Assembly (NCBI RefSeq): GCF_008386565.1
Contig: NZ_VUKA01000003.1
Coordinates: 186,001-250,000, forward strand
Length of the DNA: 64,000 nucleotides
Origin: Teichococcus oryzae
Lineage (GTDB): Bacteria > Pseudomonadota > Alphaproteobacteria > Acetobacterales > Acetobacteraceae
Direction: 5' to 3'
In this document: positions 6,884 through 16,248 of the stretch, piece by piece
How the letters are laid out: the number at the start of each line of letters is the position of its first letter
Position numbering within the stretch: position 1 is the first letter of the stretch
Notes under the pieces: model-generated
The model's database searches: none
What the model was told of the DNA's origin: nothing
The model's input: only the letters and a program-made list of their open reading frames with translations
Program-made: the position numbers and the translations under genes

Positions 6884-8647
6884 TCAATGGTTGTCGCGCG
6901 GCACCGGCGAGCCGCTGCGCCCGACCAGGAAGTCGAGATCGACGCCGTGATTGGCCTGCTGCACGTGGTCCACATACATCCTGACGTAGCCGCGATCGGC
7001 GGCCAGCGGCGGCGGCACCCAGGCGGCGCGGCGCGCGGCCAGCTCCGCCTCGTCCACATGCAGGTGCAGCGAGCGCGCGGCGACGTCGAGGGTGATCATG
7101 TCCCCGTTGCGCACCAGGGCGAGCGGCCCGCCGGCCGCGGCCTCCGGTGCCACATGCAGCACCACGGTGCCGTAGGCGGTGCCCGACATGCGCGCGTCCG
7201 AGATGCGGATCATGTCCCGCACGCCCTGTTGCAGCAGCTTCTTCGGGATCGGCATGTTGCCGACCTCCGCCATGCCGGGATAGCCCTTCGGGCCGCAATT
7301 CTTCAGCACCATGATGCAGGACGCGTCGATGTCGAGGCTGTCATCGTCCTTCAGCGCGTGCAGCTCCTCGATGTTCTCGAACACCACGGCGCGGCCGGTG
7401 TGCTTCATCAGCTCGGGTGAGGCGGCGGAAGGCTTGATCACGGCGCCGTCGGGCGCCAGGTTGCCGCGCAGGATCGCCATGCCGCTTTCCTCCTTGAACG
7501 GCTTCTCCAGCGGCGTGATGACCTCGGGGTTGAAGCATTCCGCATCGCGGACGTTCTCCCAGACCGGCTTGCCGTTGACGGTGGGCGCGTCCTTGTGCAG
7601 CAGCCCGGCCTCGCCCAGCTGGCGCAGCACCACGGGCAGGCCGCCCGCGTAATAGAAATCCTCCATCAGGAAGCGCCCCGAGGGCATCAGGTCCACCACG
7701 CAATGGAGCCCCCGGCCAAGCCGGTCGAAATCCTCCAGCGTCAGCTCGATGCCGACGCGGCGGGCGATGGCCAGCAGATGCACCACCGCGTTGGTGGAGC
7801 CGCCAATGGCGCCCAGCGTGCGGATGGCGTTCTCGAACGCCTCGCGCACCAGGATCTTCGACAGCACCAGATCCTCATGCACCATGGCCACGATGCGGCG
7901 GCCGGCGAGGCGGGCCATCTCGTTGCGGCGCGCATCCACCGCCGGGATCGCGGCATTGCCCGGCAGGCCTACGCCCAGCGCCTCCACCATCGAGGCCATG
8001 GTGGACGCCGTGCCCATGGTCATGCAATGGCCGGAGGAGCGGTTCATCCCCGCCTCGGCCTCGTGGAACTCCTCCAGCGTGATCTCGCCGGCGCGCAGCT
8101 GCTCGCTCATGGAGATGATGTTGGTGCCGGAGCCGATGATCTGGCCGCGATACACGCCGCGCAGCTGCGGCCCGCCGGACACGCCGATGGTGGGCAGGTC
8201 GGCCGAGGCCGCGCCCATCAGCAGGGCGGGCGTGGTCTTGTCGCAGCCCATCAGCAGCACCACGCCATCCAGCGGATGGGCGCGGATGCCTTCCTCCACA
8301 TCCATGGCCGCGAGGTTGCGGTACAGCATGGCGGTGGGCCGCATCGTCACCTCGCCAAGGGAGGAGACGGGGAATTCCAGCGGAAAGCCGCCCGCCTCCA
8401 GCACGCCACGGCGGACATGCTCGGCGATGGTGCGGAAATGACCGTTGCAGGGGTTCAGCTCGGACCAGGTGTTGCAGATGCCGATCACCGGCTTGCCCTC
8501 GAACTGGTCCTGGGGCGTGCCGCTGTTCTTCAGGAAGGAGCGGTAATAGAAGCCCATCTTGTCCTGCCGGCCGAACCAGGCCTGGCTGCGAAGGGGCTTG
8601 CCCGCATGGGTCATGCCCGGCTGGGGCTTGTTGTTGTTTTCGCTCAT
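6884..8647 (-). CDS. IlvD/EDD-family sugar-acid dehydratase (L-arabonate dehydratase-like)
   Basis: The 587-aa protein starts at ATG 8647. It has the Fe-S cluster cysteines of the IlvD/EDD family: Cys in GICNTWSELNPCNGHFR, in LLMGCDKTTPA and in GHCMTMGTASTM. Further family segments are AIGGSTNAVVHLLAIARR and RISDARMSGTAYGT near the C-terminus. The family includes dihydroxyacid dehydratase and aldonate dehydratases. The short N-terminus, the sequence RSQAWFGRQDKMGFYYRSF and the adjacent KDA-dehydratase-like gene favour a pentonate/aldonate dehydratase over a branched-chain amino-acid enzyme. No following aldehyde dehydrogenase is present in the window. Confidence 0.87.
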   Translation of the reverse strand: MSENNNKPQPGMTHAGKPLRSQAWFGRQDKMGFYYRSFLKNSGTPQDQFEGKPVIGICNTWSELNPCNGHFRTIAEHVRRGVLEAGGFPLEFPVSSLGEVTMRPTAMLYRNLAAMDVEEGIRAHPLDGVVLLMGCDKTTPALLMGAASADLPTIGVSGGPQLRGVYRGQIIGSGTNIISMSEQLRAGEITLEEFHEAEAGMNRSSGHCMTMGTASTMASMVEALGVGLPGNAAIPAVDARRNEMARLAGRRIVAMVHEDLVLSKILVREAFENAIRTLGAIGGSTNAVVHLLAIARRVGIELTLEDFDRLGRGLHCVVDLMPSGRFLMEDFYYAGGLPVVLRQLGEAGLLHKDAPTVNGKPVWENVRDAECFNPEVITPLEKPFKEESGMAILRGNLAPDGAVIKPSAASPELMKHTGRAVVFENIEELHALKDDDSLDIDASCIMVLKNCGPKGYPGMAEVGNMPIPKKLLQQGVRDMIRISDARMSGTAYGTVVLHVAPEAAAGGPLALVRNGDMITLDVAARSLHLHVDEAELAARRAAWVPPPLAADRGYVRMYVDHVQQANHGVDLDFLVGRSGSPVPRDNH

Positions 8648-8836
8648 CGGGACGTCTCCGGCATCGGGGCGGAGGCGCGCCCCACCTTTTCCCAAGCTGT
8701 AGACCGCACCGCCATCACGGTCCAATAGGTTCTCAGCCCGGAGACATGCCGGATTCGATATGCGGGCCGCCGATTCGGCCGCAGGAACGGGAAGCCTCGC
8801 GCCCGTTGCCCGGCCCCGGCGCGCGGCCAGCCCGTT

Positions 8837-9916
8837 TCAGCCGAGCCAGCGCCGGCCAGCGCCTCGCCACACGGTGGCAGGATGGCGGCGGGGCTGCCGC
8901 GCCAGCAGGGCAAGGGCGGGCACGGCCAGGGCGGCAAGCCCGACCAGGCCGAGGCCCACCGCCGTCGCCACCACCGCATCGCGCGCACGGCTGGTGAAGT
9001 ATTCCTGCCGCGCCGGCTTCACCCGGTCGGTGAAGGGGCCGTCAATGCCGGGGTCGCCCGGGCGCGGCTCGAACAGGTTGCCATCCGGATCGGGCGGCGG
9101 CTGCGAGGGGTCCAGCTGCGCCGACCACATCTGCCCCGCCTTGCGATCGGCGAAGCCAGGCACCAGCGCCTGCGCCGCCGCCATCTGCACCGTGGAACGC
9201 CCGACCCAGACCTCCCGCGCCGGCCGCTGCGCGGCGTCCAGGATGGCGGCGGCGCAAAGCCGCGGATCAAACACCGGGTCGGGCGCGTTCTGGGCCTGCC
9301 CCATGTGGTTGCGGGTGCGGCGGAATTGCGGGGTGTTCACCGCCGGCAGATACACCACCGTCAGCGTCACCGCCGAGCGGTCATGCAGCAATTCGGAGCG
9401 CAGCGCATCCGTGAAGCCCTGCACCGCCTGCTTGGCCGCGCAATAGGCCGATTGCAGCGGCGCCGCCCGCAGCCCCAGCCCGGAGGACACCTGGATGATG
9501 GCGCCGCGGTTGCGCGGCTTCATCCGCCGCAGCGCCGCCAGCGTGCCGAAGACCTGGCCGTGATAGGTGACGTCGGTGACGCGCCGCAGCTCCTCGGGCG
9601 TGAGATCCATCACCGGCGCGATCATCGTCGCCATGGCGTTGTTGACCCAGACCTCGATCGGGCCCAGTTCGCGCTCGATGCGTTCCGCCGCGTCCTCCAT
9701 GGCGGCGGCCTCGGCCACATCCACCGACAGGCCGAGCGCCGGCGCGCCCAGCGTCCGCAATTCCGCCTCGGTGGAACGCAGCCGTTCCTCGCCGCGCGCC
9801 AGAACGGCCACGGCCCAGCCATCGTGGGCGAAGGCCTGGGCGGTGGCGCGGCCAATGCCCATGGTGCCGCCAGTGACCACCACCACCTTGCGGCGCGCCG
9901 GATTCATCTTGCTCAT
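8837..9916 (-). CDS. Short-chain dehydrogenase/reductase with C-terminal membrane segment
   Basis: The 359-aa protein is an SDR: the cofactor motif TGGTMGIG is near the N-terminus, the NNAMATM motif follows, and the catalytic Ser and YxxxK are in VSSGLGL and SAYCAAK. It is about 100 residues longer than a minimal SDR and ends with a hydrophobic segment (VVATAVGLGLVGLAALAVPA), probably one membrane anchor. The ATG at 9916 has GGAACGGAA about 8 nt upstream; a GTG at 9961 overlapping the upstream GH13 stop is a weaker alternative. It follows the GH13 gene on the same strand. Substrate unknown. Confidence 0.88.
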   Translation of the reverse strand: MSKMNPARRKVVVVTGGTMGIGRATAQAFAHDGWAVAVLARGEERLRSTEAELRTLGAPALGLSVDVAEAAAMEDAAERIERELGPIEVWVNNAMATMIAPVMDLTPEELRRVTDVTYHGQVFGTLAALRRMKPRNRGAIIQVSSGLGLRAAPLQSAYCAAKQAVQGFTDALRSELLHDRSAVTLTVVYLPAVNTPQFRRTRNHMGQAQNAPDPVFDPRLCAAAILDAAQRPAREVWVGRSTVQMAAAQALVPGFADRKAGQMWSAQLDPSQPPPDPDGNLFEPRPGDPGIDGPFTDRVKPARQEYFTSRARDAVVATAVGLGLVGLAALAVPALALLARQPRRHPATVWRGAGRRWLG

Positions 9917-9957
9917 CGCGTCGGTTCCGTTCCTTGCCTGGGCCTGTACCGGCCCCT

Positions 9958-11532
9958 TCACGCGGCGCCCCGCAGGATCACGCCCTCATGGCCGCGCAGC
10001 TCGGCCCCGCCATCCATCCGGCCAGGCACGCGGTCCGGCAGGGTGGAAAGCAGCAACTCGCCCGGCGGCCATGCCACCCTGGCCGGCGCGGCGCCGAGAT
10101 TTAGCAGGACCCACCGCTCCTCCCCGTCCAGGAAACGGCGGAAGCGCAGCACGTCGCCTTCCGCCGCCACCGCATCGATGGCGCCGTTGACCAGCACGGC
10201 ATCCTGGCCGCGCAGCGCGATCAGCCGGCGATACAGGTGGAGGATGGAATCCGCGTCGCCCTCCAGCGCCGACACCGGCGGGGTGGCGCCCAGCGGCAGC
10301 CAGGGCTCGCCGCTGGTGAAGCCCGCACCCGGCGTCTCGTCCCACAACATGGGCGAGCGCTGCGGATCGCGCCCGAGGCCGAGGCCGGGCTGGTTCCGCT
10401 CCGCCGGGTCGCGCACGCGGTCGGGCGGAACCGGCACGTCCAGCATGCCGATCTCGTCGCCGTAATACAGGGTCGGCGTGCCGCGCAGCGTCAGCAGCAG
10501 CATCGCCGCCACCCGCGCCTGCGCCCCGCCGACACGGCTGGCGATGCGGGGCTGGTCATGATTGCCCAGCACCCAGTTCGGCCAGCCGCCTCGCGGCAGC
10601 GCCGCCTCGTATTCGCGGATGATGCGGGCGATGCCCTCCGCCTGCCATGGCGCGGTGATGAGCTGAAAGTTGAAGGGCAGGTGCGCGCCGCGCAGCCCTT
10701 CCCCGTAATAGGCCACCAGCCGGGGCACGGGCAGGTAGATCTCGCCGATCATCAGCCGGTCCGGGTATTCGTCGATCACCTGGCGCAGCTCGGCGATCAC
10801 CGCATGCACCTCCGGCTGGTCGGCGCCATACAGGTCGAGCAGCCGGTCGCGGGGGGGATGGCCGTGCCGCCATGCCTCGTTCACCGGATTGTCGCGGAAC
10901 TGCGCGTCCTTGATCAGCAGCCAGATCACGTCCACGCGGAAGCCGTCCACGCCACGCTCCAGCCAGAAGCGCAGCACCGCCTTCATCGCCTCCCGCACGG
11001 CCGGGTTGCGCCAGTTCAGGTCGGGCTGCTGCTTCAGGAAGGAATGCAGGTAATACTGGCCGCTCGCCGCGTCCCATTCCCAGGCGCTGCCGCCGAAATG
11101 GCTGAGCCAGTTGTTGGGCGGCCCGCCATCCGGCGCTGGGTCGCGCCAGACATACCAGTCGCGCCATGCGCTGCTTCGGCCGGAGCGGCTTTCCCGGAAC
11201 CAGGGATGCTGGTCGGAGCTGTGGTTGGGCACGAAATCGAGGATCACGCGCAGGCCGCGCCGGTGCGCCTCCGCCACCAGCGCGTCGAACTGCGCCAGCG
11301 TGCCGAAGATCGGGTCCACGCCGCAGTAATCGGCCACGTCATAGCCGAAATCGGCCATGGGCGAGGGCTGGATCGGCGACAGCCACAGCGCGTCCACCCC
11401 CAGCGACACCAGGTGGTCGAGCCGCCGCGCGATGCCGGCCAGGTCGCCGATGCCATCCCCGTCGCTGTCCTGGAAGGAGCGCGGATACACCTGGTAGATC
11501 ACGCCGCGCTGCCACCAGAGCAGTTCATCCAT
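9958..11532 (-). CDS. GH13 alpha-glucosidase / oligo-1,6-glucosidase-like enzyme
   Basis: This 524-aa cytoplasmic protein has the full GH13 (beta/alpha)8 layout: GVIYQVYPRSFQDSDGDGIG at the start, DFVPNHSSDQHPWF (region I), GFRVDVIW with the nucleophile Asp201, MIGEIYLP with the acid/base Glu262, and VLGNHDQPR with Asp324. A C-terminal beta domain follows. These features place it with alpha-glucosidases and oligo-1,6-glucosidases that act on alpha-linked gluco-oligosaccharides or sucrose-like substrates. It is transcribed away from a second GH13 gene over a 95-bp shared promoter region and is followed by an SDR. Confidence 0.9.
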   Translation of the reverse strand: MDELLWWQRGVIYQVYPRSFQDSDGDGIGDLAGIARRLDHLVSLGVDALWLSPIQPSPMADFGYDVADYCGVDPIFGTLAQFDALVAEAHRRGLRVILDFVPNHSSDQHPWFRESRSGRSSAWRDWYVWRDPAPDGGPPNNWLSHFGGSAWEWDAASGQYYLHSFLKQQPDLNWRNPAVREAMKAVLRFWLERGVDGFRVDVIWLLIKDAQFRDNPVNEAWRHGHPPRDRLLDLYGADQPEVHAVIAELRQVIDEYPDRLMIGEIYLPVPRLVAYYGEGLRGAHLPFNFQLITAPWQAEGIARIIREYEAALPRGGWPNWVLGNHDQPRIASRVGGAQARVAAMLLLTLRGTPTLYYGDEIGMLDVPVPPDRVRDPAERNQPGLGLGRDPQRSPMLWDETPGAGFTSGEPWLPLGATPPVSALEGDADSILHLYRRLIALRGQDAVLVNGAIDAVAAEGDVLRFRRFLDGEERWVLLNLGAAPARVAWPPGELLLSTLPDRVPGRMDGGAELRGHEGVILRGAA

Positions 11533-11627
11533 GCCGAAAACCTTTGCCGTTCCGCCGGCCTTACAACGCCAACGCCCTTCCCGGGTTCCGTCCGGGCGGA
11601 TTTCGCCTGAAAGGGAAGCTCCTCCGC

Positions 11628-13292
11628 ATGATCGACGACCTCTGGTACAAGAACGCCATCGTCTACTGCGTGTCGGTGGGCAGCTACATGGATTCCAACG
11701 GCGATGGCGTCGGCGATTTCGAGGGGCTGACGCGGCGCCTCGATTATCTTCACGGCCTCGGCATCACCACCATCTGGCTGATGCCCTTCCAGCCTTCCCC
11801 GCGGCGCGACAATGGCTATGACATCACCGACTATTACGGCGTCGATCCGCGCTACGGCTCCCTCGGCGATTTCGTGGAGTTCGCGCATGGCTGCAAGCAG
11901 CGCGGCATCCGCGTCATCATGGACCTGGTGGTGAACCACACCTCCGACCAGCATCCCTGGTTCCAGGCGGCGCGCAGCGACCCGAAGTCACCCTACCGCG
12001 ACTGGTATGTCTGGGCGGACAAGAAGCCGGCGGGAGCCGACAAGGGCGTGGTGTTCCCCGGCGTGCAGCACACCACCTGGACGCGCGACAAGCAGGCCCG
12101 CGCCTATTACTTCCATCGCTTCCAGGATTTCCAGCCCGACCTCAACACAGGCAACCCGCATGTGCAGGCCGAGATCCTGAAGATCATGGGCTTCTGGCTC
12201 CAGCTCGGCGTTTGCGGCTTCCGCATGGACGCGGTGCCCTTCGTGATCGCCGAGAAGGGCGCGCAGGTCCGCAAGCCCGTCGAGCAGTATGACATGCTCC
12301 GCAGCTTCCGCGAGTTCCTGCAATGGCGGAAGGGCGACGCCATCATCCTGGCCGAGGCGAACATCCCGCCCGAGGTCAGCATGGAGTATTTCGGCCATGA
12401 CGGCGACCGGCTGCACATGGTGTTCAACTTCACCGTCAACCAGGCGCTGTTCCATGCCCTGGCCACCGCCGACACATCCCTGCTGACGCAGGCGCTGGAG
12501 GAAACCCGCGGCCGGCCCGCCACCGGCCAGTGGGGCCAGTTCCTGCGCAACCATGACGAACTGGACCTCGGCCGCCTGGCACCGGAACAGCGCCAGGCGG
12601 TGTTCGATGCCTTCGGCCCGGACAAGGACATGCAGCTCTATGACCGCGGCATCCGCCGCCGCCTGGCGCCGATGCTGCAGGGCGACCGCCGCCGGCTGGA
12701 ACTGGCCACCAGCCTGATGCTGACCCTGCCCGGCACCCCCGTGTTCCGCTATGGCGACGAGATCGGCATGGGCGACGACCTCCGCCTGCCGGAGCGCGAA
12801 TGCGCCCGCACCGCCATGCAATGGTCGGACGAGCCCCATGCCGGCTTCAGCAAGAGCCCGGAGCCCGGACGGCCGGTGATCGCCGAGGGGCCGTTCGGCT
12901 TCGCCCATGTGAACGTGGCGCAGCAGCGGCGCGATCCCGCCTCCCTGCTGAACTGGACCGAACGCATGATCCGCATGCGCAAGGAGGTGCCGGAGGTGGG
13001 CTGGGGCGATTTCGCCGTGCTGCCCACCGACACGCCGGGCGTGCTGGCGCTGCGCTATGACTGGCGCAACAATTCCGTTCTGGTTGTGCACAATCTGCGG
13101 CCCGAGGCCTGCGAGGTGCGGCTGGAGCCCGGCGCCAGCGGCTCGCATGACGGCCTGCTGATCAACCTGCTGTCCGAGGACCACAGCCGCCCCGAGAAGG
13201 GGCGTGAGCACCGCCTGCTGCTGGAGCCTTACGGCTATCGCTGGTTCCGCGTCGGCGGGCTGGACTACCTGCTTCGCCGCAGCGAGATCTAG
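11628..13292 (+). CDS. GH13 trehalose synthase-like enzyme
   Basis: From the ATG at 11628 the protein is 554 aa. It starts with WYKNAIVYCVSVGSYMDSNG, very like trehalose synthase (TreS), and shows GH13 regions LVVNHTSDQHPWF, GFRMDAVPF (nucleophile Asp201), ILAEANIPPE (acid/base Glu243) and FLRNHDELDL (Asp310). TreS interconverts maltose and trehalose. It lacks the maltokinase domain found fused to some TreS proteins and the usual VYELHVRAF start is altered here (VYCVSVGSY), so a different transglucosylation or hydrolysis specificity is possible. It is divergent from another GH13 gene. Confidence 0.83.
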   Translation: MIDDLWYKNAIVYCVSVGSYMDSNGDGVGDFEGLTRRLDYLHGLGITTIWLMPFQPSPRRDNGYDITDYYGVDPRYGSLGDFVEFAHGCKQRGIRVIMDLVVNHTSDQHPWFQAARSDPKSPYRDWYVWADKKPAGADKGVVFPGVQHTTWTRDKQARAYYFHRFQDFQPDLNTGNPHVQAEILKIMGFWLQLGVCGFRMDAVPFVIAEKGAQVRKPVEQYDMLRSFREFLQWRKGDAIILAEANIPPEVSMEYFGHDGDRLHMVFNFTVNQALFHALATADTSLLTQALEETRGRPATGQWGQFLRNHDELDLGRLAPEQRQAVFDAFGPDKDMQLYDRGIRRRLAPMLQGDRRRLELATSLMLTLPGTPVFRYGDEIGMGDDLRLPERECARTAMQWSDEPHAGFSKSPEPGRPVIAEGPFGFAHVNVAQQRRDPASLLNWTERMIRMRKEVPEVGWGDFAVLPTDTPGVLALRYDWRNNSVLVVHNLRPEACEVRLEPGASGSHDGLLINLLSEDHSRPEKGREHRLLLEPYGYRWFRVGGLDYLLRRSEI

Positions 13293-13367
13293 GGCGGCGC
13301 CCCTTCCTGCCCCGCCTGGGGTTCCGCGCATCGCCCAAGGCGGAAGCCACCAGGGGACGCCCTAGAT
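13287..13367. terminator. Long inverted repeat between convergent stop codons
   Basis: ATCTAGGGC (13287-13295) and GCCCTAGAT (13359-13367) are exact inverted copies that include the stop codons of both convergent genes (GH13 and CoA-transferase). An inner CCCCT/AGGGG pair extends the stem with a small bulge. It could form a bidirectional terminator with a loop of about 47 nt, but the long loop lowers confidence. Confidence 0.4.
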
Positions 13368-14870
13368 GGCGCCCGCTTCCGGCTTCATGCTGCCGGTGCG
13401 CTGGCGTCGCAGATGCCAGGAGAAGGCTTCCTCCAGCAGGTGCGGGGTGTGGCCGCCACGCTCCCGCGCGGCGCGCTCGGCATAGTCCCGCAGCGCGTCG
13501 CGGTAATCGGGATGGGCGCAGTTGTTGATGATCCGCCCCGGTCGCTCGCGCGGCGAAAGGCCGCGCAGATCGGCCAGCCCGTGCTCCGTCACCAGCACGT
13601 CCACGTCATGCTCGTTGTGGTCCACATGCGTCGCCATCGGCACCACGGTGGAGATGGCGCCGCCCTTCGCCGTGGAGCGGCCGACAAAGATCGACATGTA
13701 GGCGTTGCGGGCGAAATCGCCCGAGCCGCCGATGCCGTTCATCATCTGCGTGCCCTCCACATGGGTGGAATTGACGTTGCCGTAGATGTCGAATTCCAGC
13801 GCCGTGTTGATGCCGATGATGCCGAGGCGGCGGATCACCTCGGGATGGTTGCTGATCTCCTGCGGGCGCAGCACCATGCGCTTCTTGTAGGCGTCGAGGT
13901 TCTCGTTGAAGCGCCGGGTCATGGCCGGCCCCAGCGTGATGGATGAGCCGGAGGCGAAGGCGAGCTTGCCGGAATCGAACAGGGCGATGGTGCTGTCCTG
14001 CAGCACCTCGCTGTACATGCGCAGGTCGCGGAAGGGGCTGTCGATCAGCCCGTGCATCACCGCGTTGGCGATGGTGCCGATGCCAGCCTGCAACGGCGCC
14101 AGGCCCATGCCGAGCCGGCCCTGCTTCACCTCCTGCTTGAGGAACTCGATCAGGTGGGCGGCGATGGCGTTCGTCTCGGCATCGGGCGGCTCGTTGGCGG
14201 AAGGGCTGTCGCTCTGCTCGGTGAAGACGATGGCGGCGATCTTGGTGGGCTCGATCGGGATGTAGGGCAGGCCGGGGCGGCTGTCGCAGGCCAGCACGGG
14301 CACCGGCTCCCGGTGCGGGCGGCGGGTCGGGATGTAGATGTCGTGCAGCCCTTCCAGCGCCAGGGGCTGGGTCAGGTTGATCTCGACGATCACCTTCTCG
14401 GCCAGGATGGCGAAGCTCGCGGTGTTGCCGACGGAGGTGGTGGGCACCACGCCGCCATCCTCCCGGATCGCCACCGCTTCCACGATGGCGTAGTCCATGG
14501 GCCCGATCTGGCGGGAGCGCAGCATCTCCACCGTTTCCGACAGGTGCTGGTCCACGAACATCACCTCGCCCCGGTTGATGGCGGCGCGCAGCACCGGGTC
14601 CACCTGGAAGGGCAGGCGGCGGGCCAGCACGCCGGCTTCGGTCAGGCGGCGGTCGATGTCGTTGCCGAGCGAGGCGCCGGTCATCAGCGTGATCCGGAAG
14701 GGGTCCGCCGCGGCGCGCTCGGCCATGGCGATCGGCACCGCCTTCGCCTCCCCCGCGCGGGTGAAGCCGCTCATGCCCACGGTCATGCCATCCTTGATCA
14801 GCGCCGCGGCCTGCTCGGCCGTGCAGACCTTGTCGATCAGCGAAGGGCGGCGCATCCGGTGGTTGTACAT
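13362..14870 (-). CDS. Succinyl-CoA:acetate CoA-transferase / acetyl-CoA hydrolase family
   Basis: The 502-aa protein starts at ATG 14870 and fits in length and sequence the class I CoA-transferase group containing AarC of Acetobacter aceti and yeast Ach1. These move CoA between succinyl-CoA and acetate. The likely catalytic glutamate is Glu288 in YSEVLQDST, and the glycine-rich CoA-site segment GIGGSGDFARNAYMSIF follows VEGTQMM. No signal peptide. In acetic acid bacteria this enzyme replaces succinyl-CoA synthetase in the TCA cycle. It lies 142 bp downstream of a same-strand redox operon related to succinate dehydrogenase/fumarate reductase, hinting at a shared role in succinate metabolism. 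Confidence 0.92.
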   Translation of the reverse strand: MYNHRMRRPSLIDKVCTAEQAAALIKDGMTVGMSGFTRAGEAKAVPIAMAERAAADPFRITLMTGASLGNDIDRRLTEAGVLARRLPFQVDPVLRAAINRGEVMFVDQHLSETVEMLRSRQIGPMDYAIVEAVAIREDGGVVPTTSVGNTASFAILAEKVIVEINLTQPLALEGLHDIYIPTRRPHREPVPVLACDSRPGLPYIPIEPTKIAAIVFTEQSDSPSANEPPDAETNAIAAHLIEFLKQEVKQGRLGMGLAPLQAGIGTIANAVMHGLIDSPFRDLRMYSEVLQDSTIALFDSGKLAFASGSSITLGPAMTRRFNENLDAYKKRMVLRPQEISNHPEVIRRLGIIGINTALEFDIYGNVNSTHVEGTQMMNGIGGSGDFARNAYMSIFVGRSTAKGGAISTVVPMATHVDHNEHDVDVLVTEHGLADLRGLSPRERPGRIINNCAHPDYRDALRDYAERAARERGGHTPHLLEEAFSWHLRRQRTGSMKPEAGAI

Positions 14871-15012
14871 GACGAGGGCTGGCTCCTGTGCAGGATGGTG
14901 GCTTGAGCTATCCAGGGATGCCCCGCCGAACAACCCTGCATTGTGGATGGGCAGCAATGACTGGACAGCCGGGTCGCGCCGTAATACCCCCGGTCCCTGC
15001 CCTTTGCCGCCG

Positions 15013-16248
15013 TCAGCCGCGCCGCAGCGCCCCCTCGTATTCCGCCCGGAAGGTGCGGAGCGAGGAAGCCAGCACCGTGGCCGCCCCGTCCACCAGCCCG
15101 CAGCGGCCGCTGCCCGGCAGGAGTTCCGCCAGGTTCTCCAGCGCCTGCAGGTCGCCCGGACGCCCGGCGCCGCCCTCGATCCGCTCCAGGATGCGCGACA
15201 CCTGGTGCGTGCCGATCTTGCAGGGCGGGCACTGGCCGCAGGAATTGGCCGCGAAGAAAGCGACATATTCCGCCGTCTTGCGAAGGATGCTGGTGCCCTC
15301 CCCCACCACGATCATCGCCCCTGTGCCGAGGCGGGAGCCGCGTGCCCGCAGACTGTCGAAATCCAGCGGCGCGTCGAGGTCACCGGCGGTCAGCAGGGTG
15401 TTGGAGGGGCCGCCGGTGAAGACCGCCTTGAAGGCCTTGCCGCCCAGCATGCCCCCGCCATGCTCGAAGACGAGGCTGCGGAGCGGGGTGCCCATGGGCA
15501 GCTCATGCAGCCCCGGGCGCAGCACGTCGCCCGAGAGCGAGAAGAGCTTGGTGCCCGGCGCGCCGCCCAGGCCAAGGCCACGGTACCATTCCGGCCCGCC
15601 GCGCAGGATCTGCCCGGCATGGGCCAGGGTCTCGACATTGTTCACCAGGGTCGGCGCGCCCTCCACGCCCCGCTCCGCCGGAAAGGGCGGCTTCAGCGTG
15701 GGAAAGGGGAAGCCACCCATGACGCTGGCCACGGCCGCCGTTTCCTCGCCCCCGATATAGAGGCCGGAGCCGGTGACAACGAGGAGGCGCAGGCTTTCCC
15801 CGATGGCGGCGGAAAGCCGCGCGAGGAGCGGATGCGCCTCCCATTGCATGACGGCCTCGCGCAGCACCCGCACCGCCGCTTCCTCGCGCGGGTTGACGTA
15901 GAGCACGACCGTGGCGGCGCCGACGGCCAGCGCCGCGACCAGCGCCCCCTCGATCACCTGGTGCGGCGTGCGGGAGAGCAGGAAGCGGTCCTTGAAGGTG
16001 CCCGGCTCGTCCTCGTTGCCGTTGCAGACCACCCATTTGCCGGGGCCGGGCCGCGCCGCCACAGCCGCCCATTTGTGGTGGGTGGGGAAGCCCGCGCCGC
16101 CCAGGCCGCGCAGGCCGGCGGCCTCGATGGCCGGGATGATCCCGGCGGGCTCGGCCAGGGCGCGCTCCAGCCCCTCCCCGCCGCCGGCCGCCATCCAGGC
16201 GGCGAGATCGGCGCCGACGCAGCGGCGCTCATCGGTCAGGACCTTCAT
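15013..16248 (-). CDS. NuoF-like NADH-binding FMN/Fe-S subunit
   Basis: The 411-aa protein resembles NuoF/HoxF/FdsB, the NADH-oxidising subunit: LRGLGGAGFPTHHKW and VVCNGNEDEPGTFKDRF for FMN/NADH binding, SGLYIGGEETAAV (the GEET site), an SLBB-type middle region, and a [4Fe-4S] motif SCGQCPPCKIGT with a later Cys in GRCGLVDG. It lacks the N-terminal thioredoxin-fold (NuoE) part. Its ATG overlaps the stop of the upstream flavoprotein gene by 4 bp (ATGA type), and that gene overlaps the Fe-S gene the same way, so the three form one operon and probably one complex. It would pass electrons from NADH to the Fe-S and FAD subunits, or the reverse. Confidence 0.87.
   Translation of the reverse strand: MKVLTDERRCVGADLAAWMAAGGGEGLERALAEPAGIIPAIEAAGLRGLGGAGFPTHHKWAAVAARPGPGKWVVCNGNEDEPGTFKDRFLLSRTPHQVIEGALVAALAVGAATVVLYVNPREEAAVRVLREAVMQWEAHPLLARLSAAIGESLRLLVVTGSGLYIGGEETAAVASVMGGFPFPTLKPPFPAERGVEGAPTLVNNVETLAHAGQILRGGPEWYRGLGLGGAPGTKLFSLSGDVLRPGLHELPMGTPLRSLVFEHGGGMLGGKAFKAVFTGGPSNTLLTAGDLDAPLDFDSLRARGSRLGTGAMIVVGEGTSILRKTAEYVAFFAANSCGQCPPCKIGTHQVSRILERIEGGAGRPGDLQALENLAELLPGSGRCGLVDGAATVLASSLRTFRAEYEGALRRG

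Noticed and set aside
6884-8647. Assignment as the biosynthetic dihydroxyacid dehydratase IlvD
   Set aside because: The neighbouring KDA-dehydratase-like gene and the subgroup sequence fit an aldonate dehydratase better; no ilv genes are nearby.
15013-16248. Assignment as NuoF of respiratory complex I or as a second formate dehydrogenase beta subunit
   Set aside because: No other nuo genes and no molybdenum subunit are nearby; it overlaps SdhA/SdhB-like genes instead.
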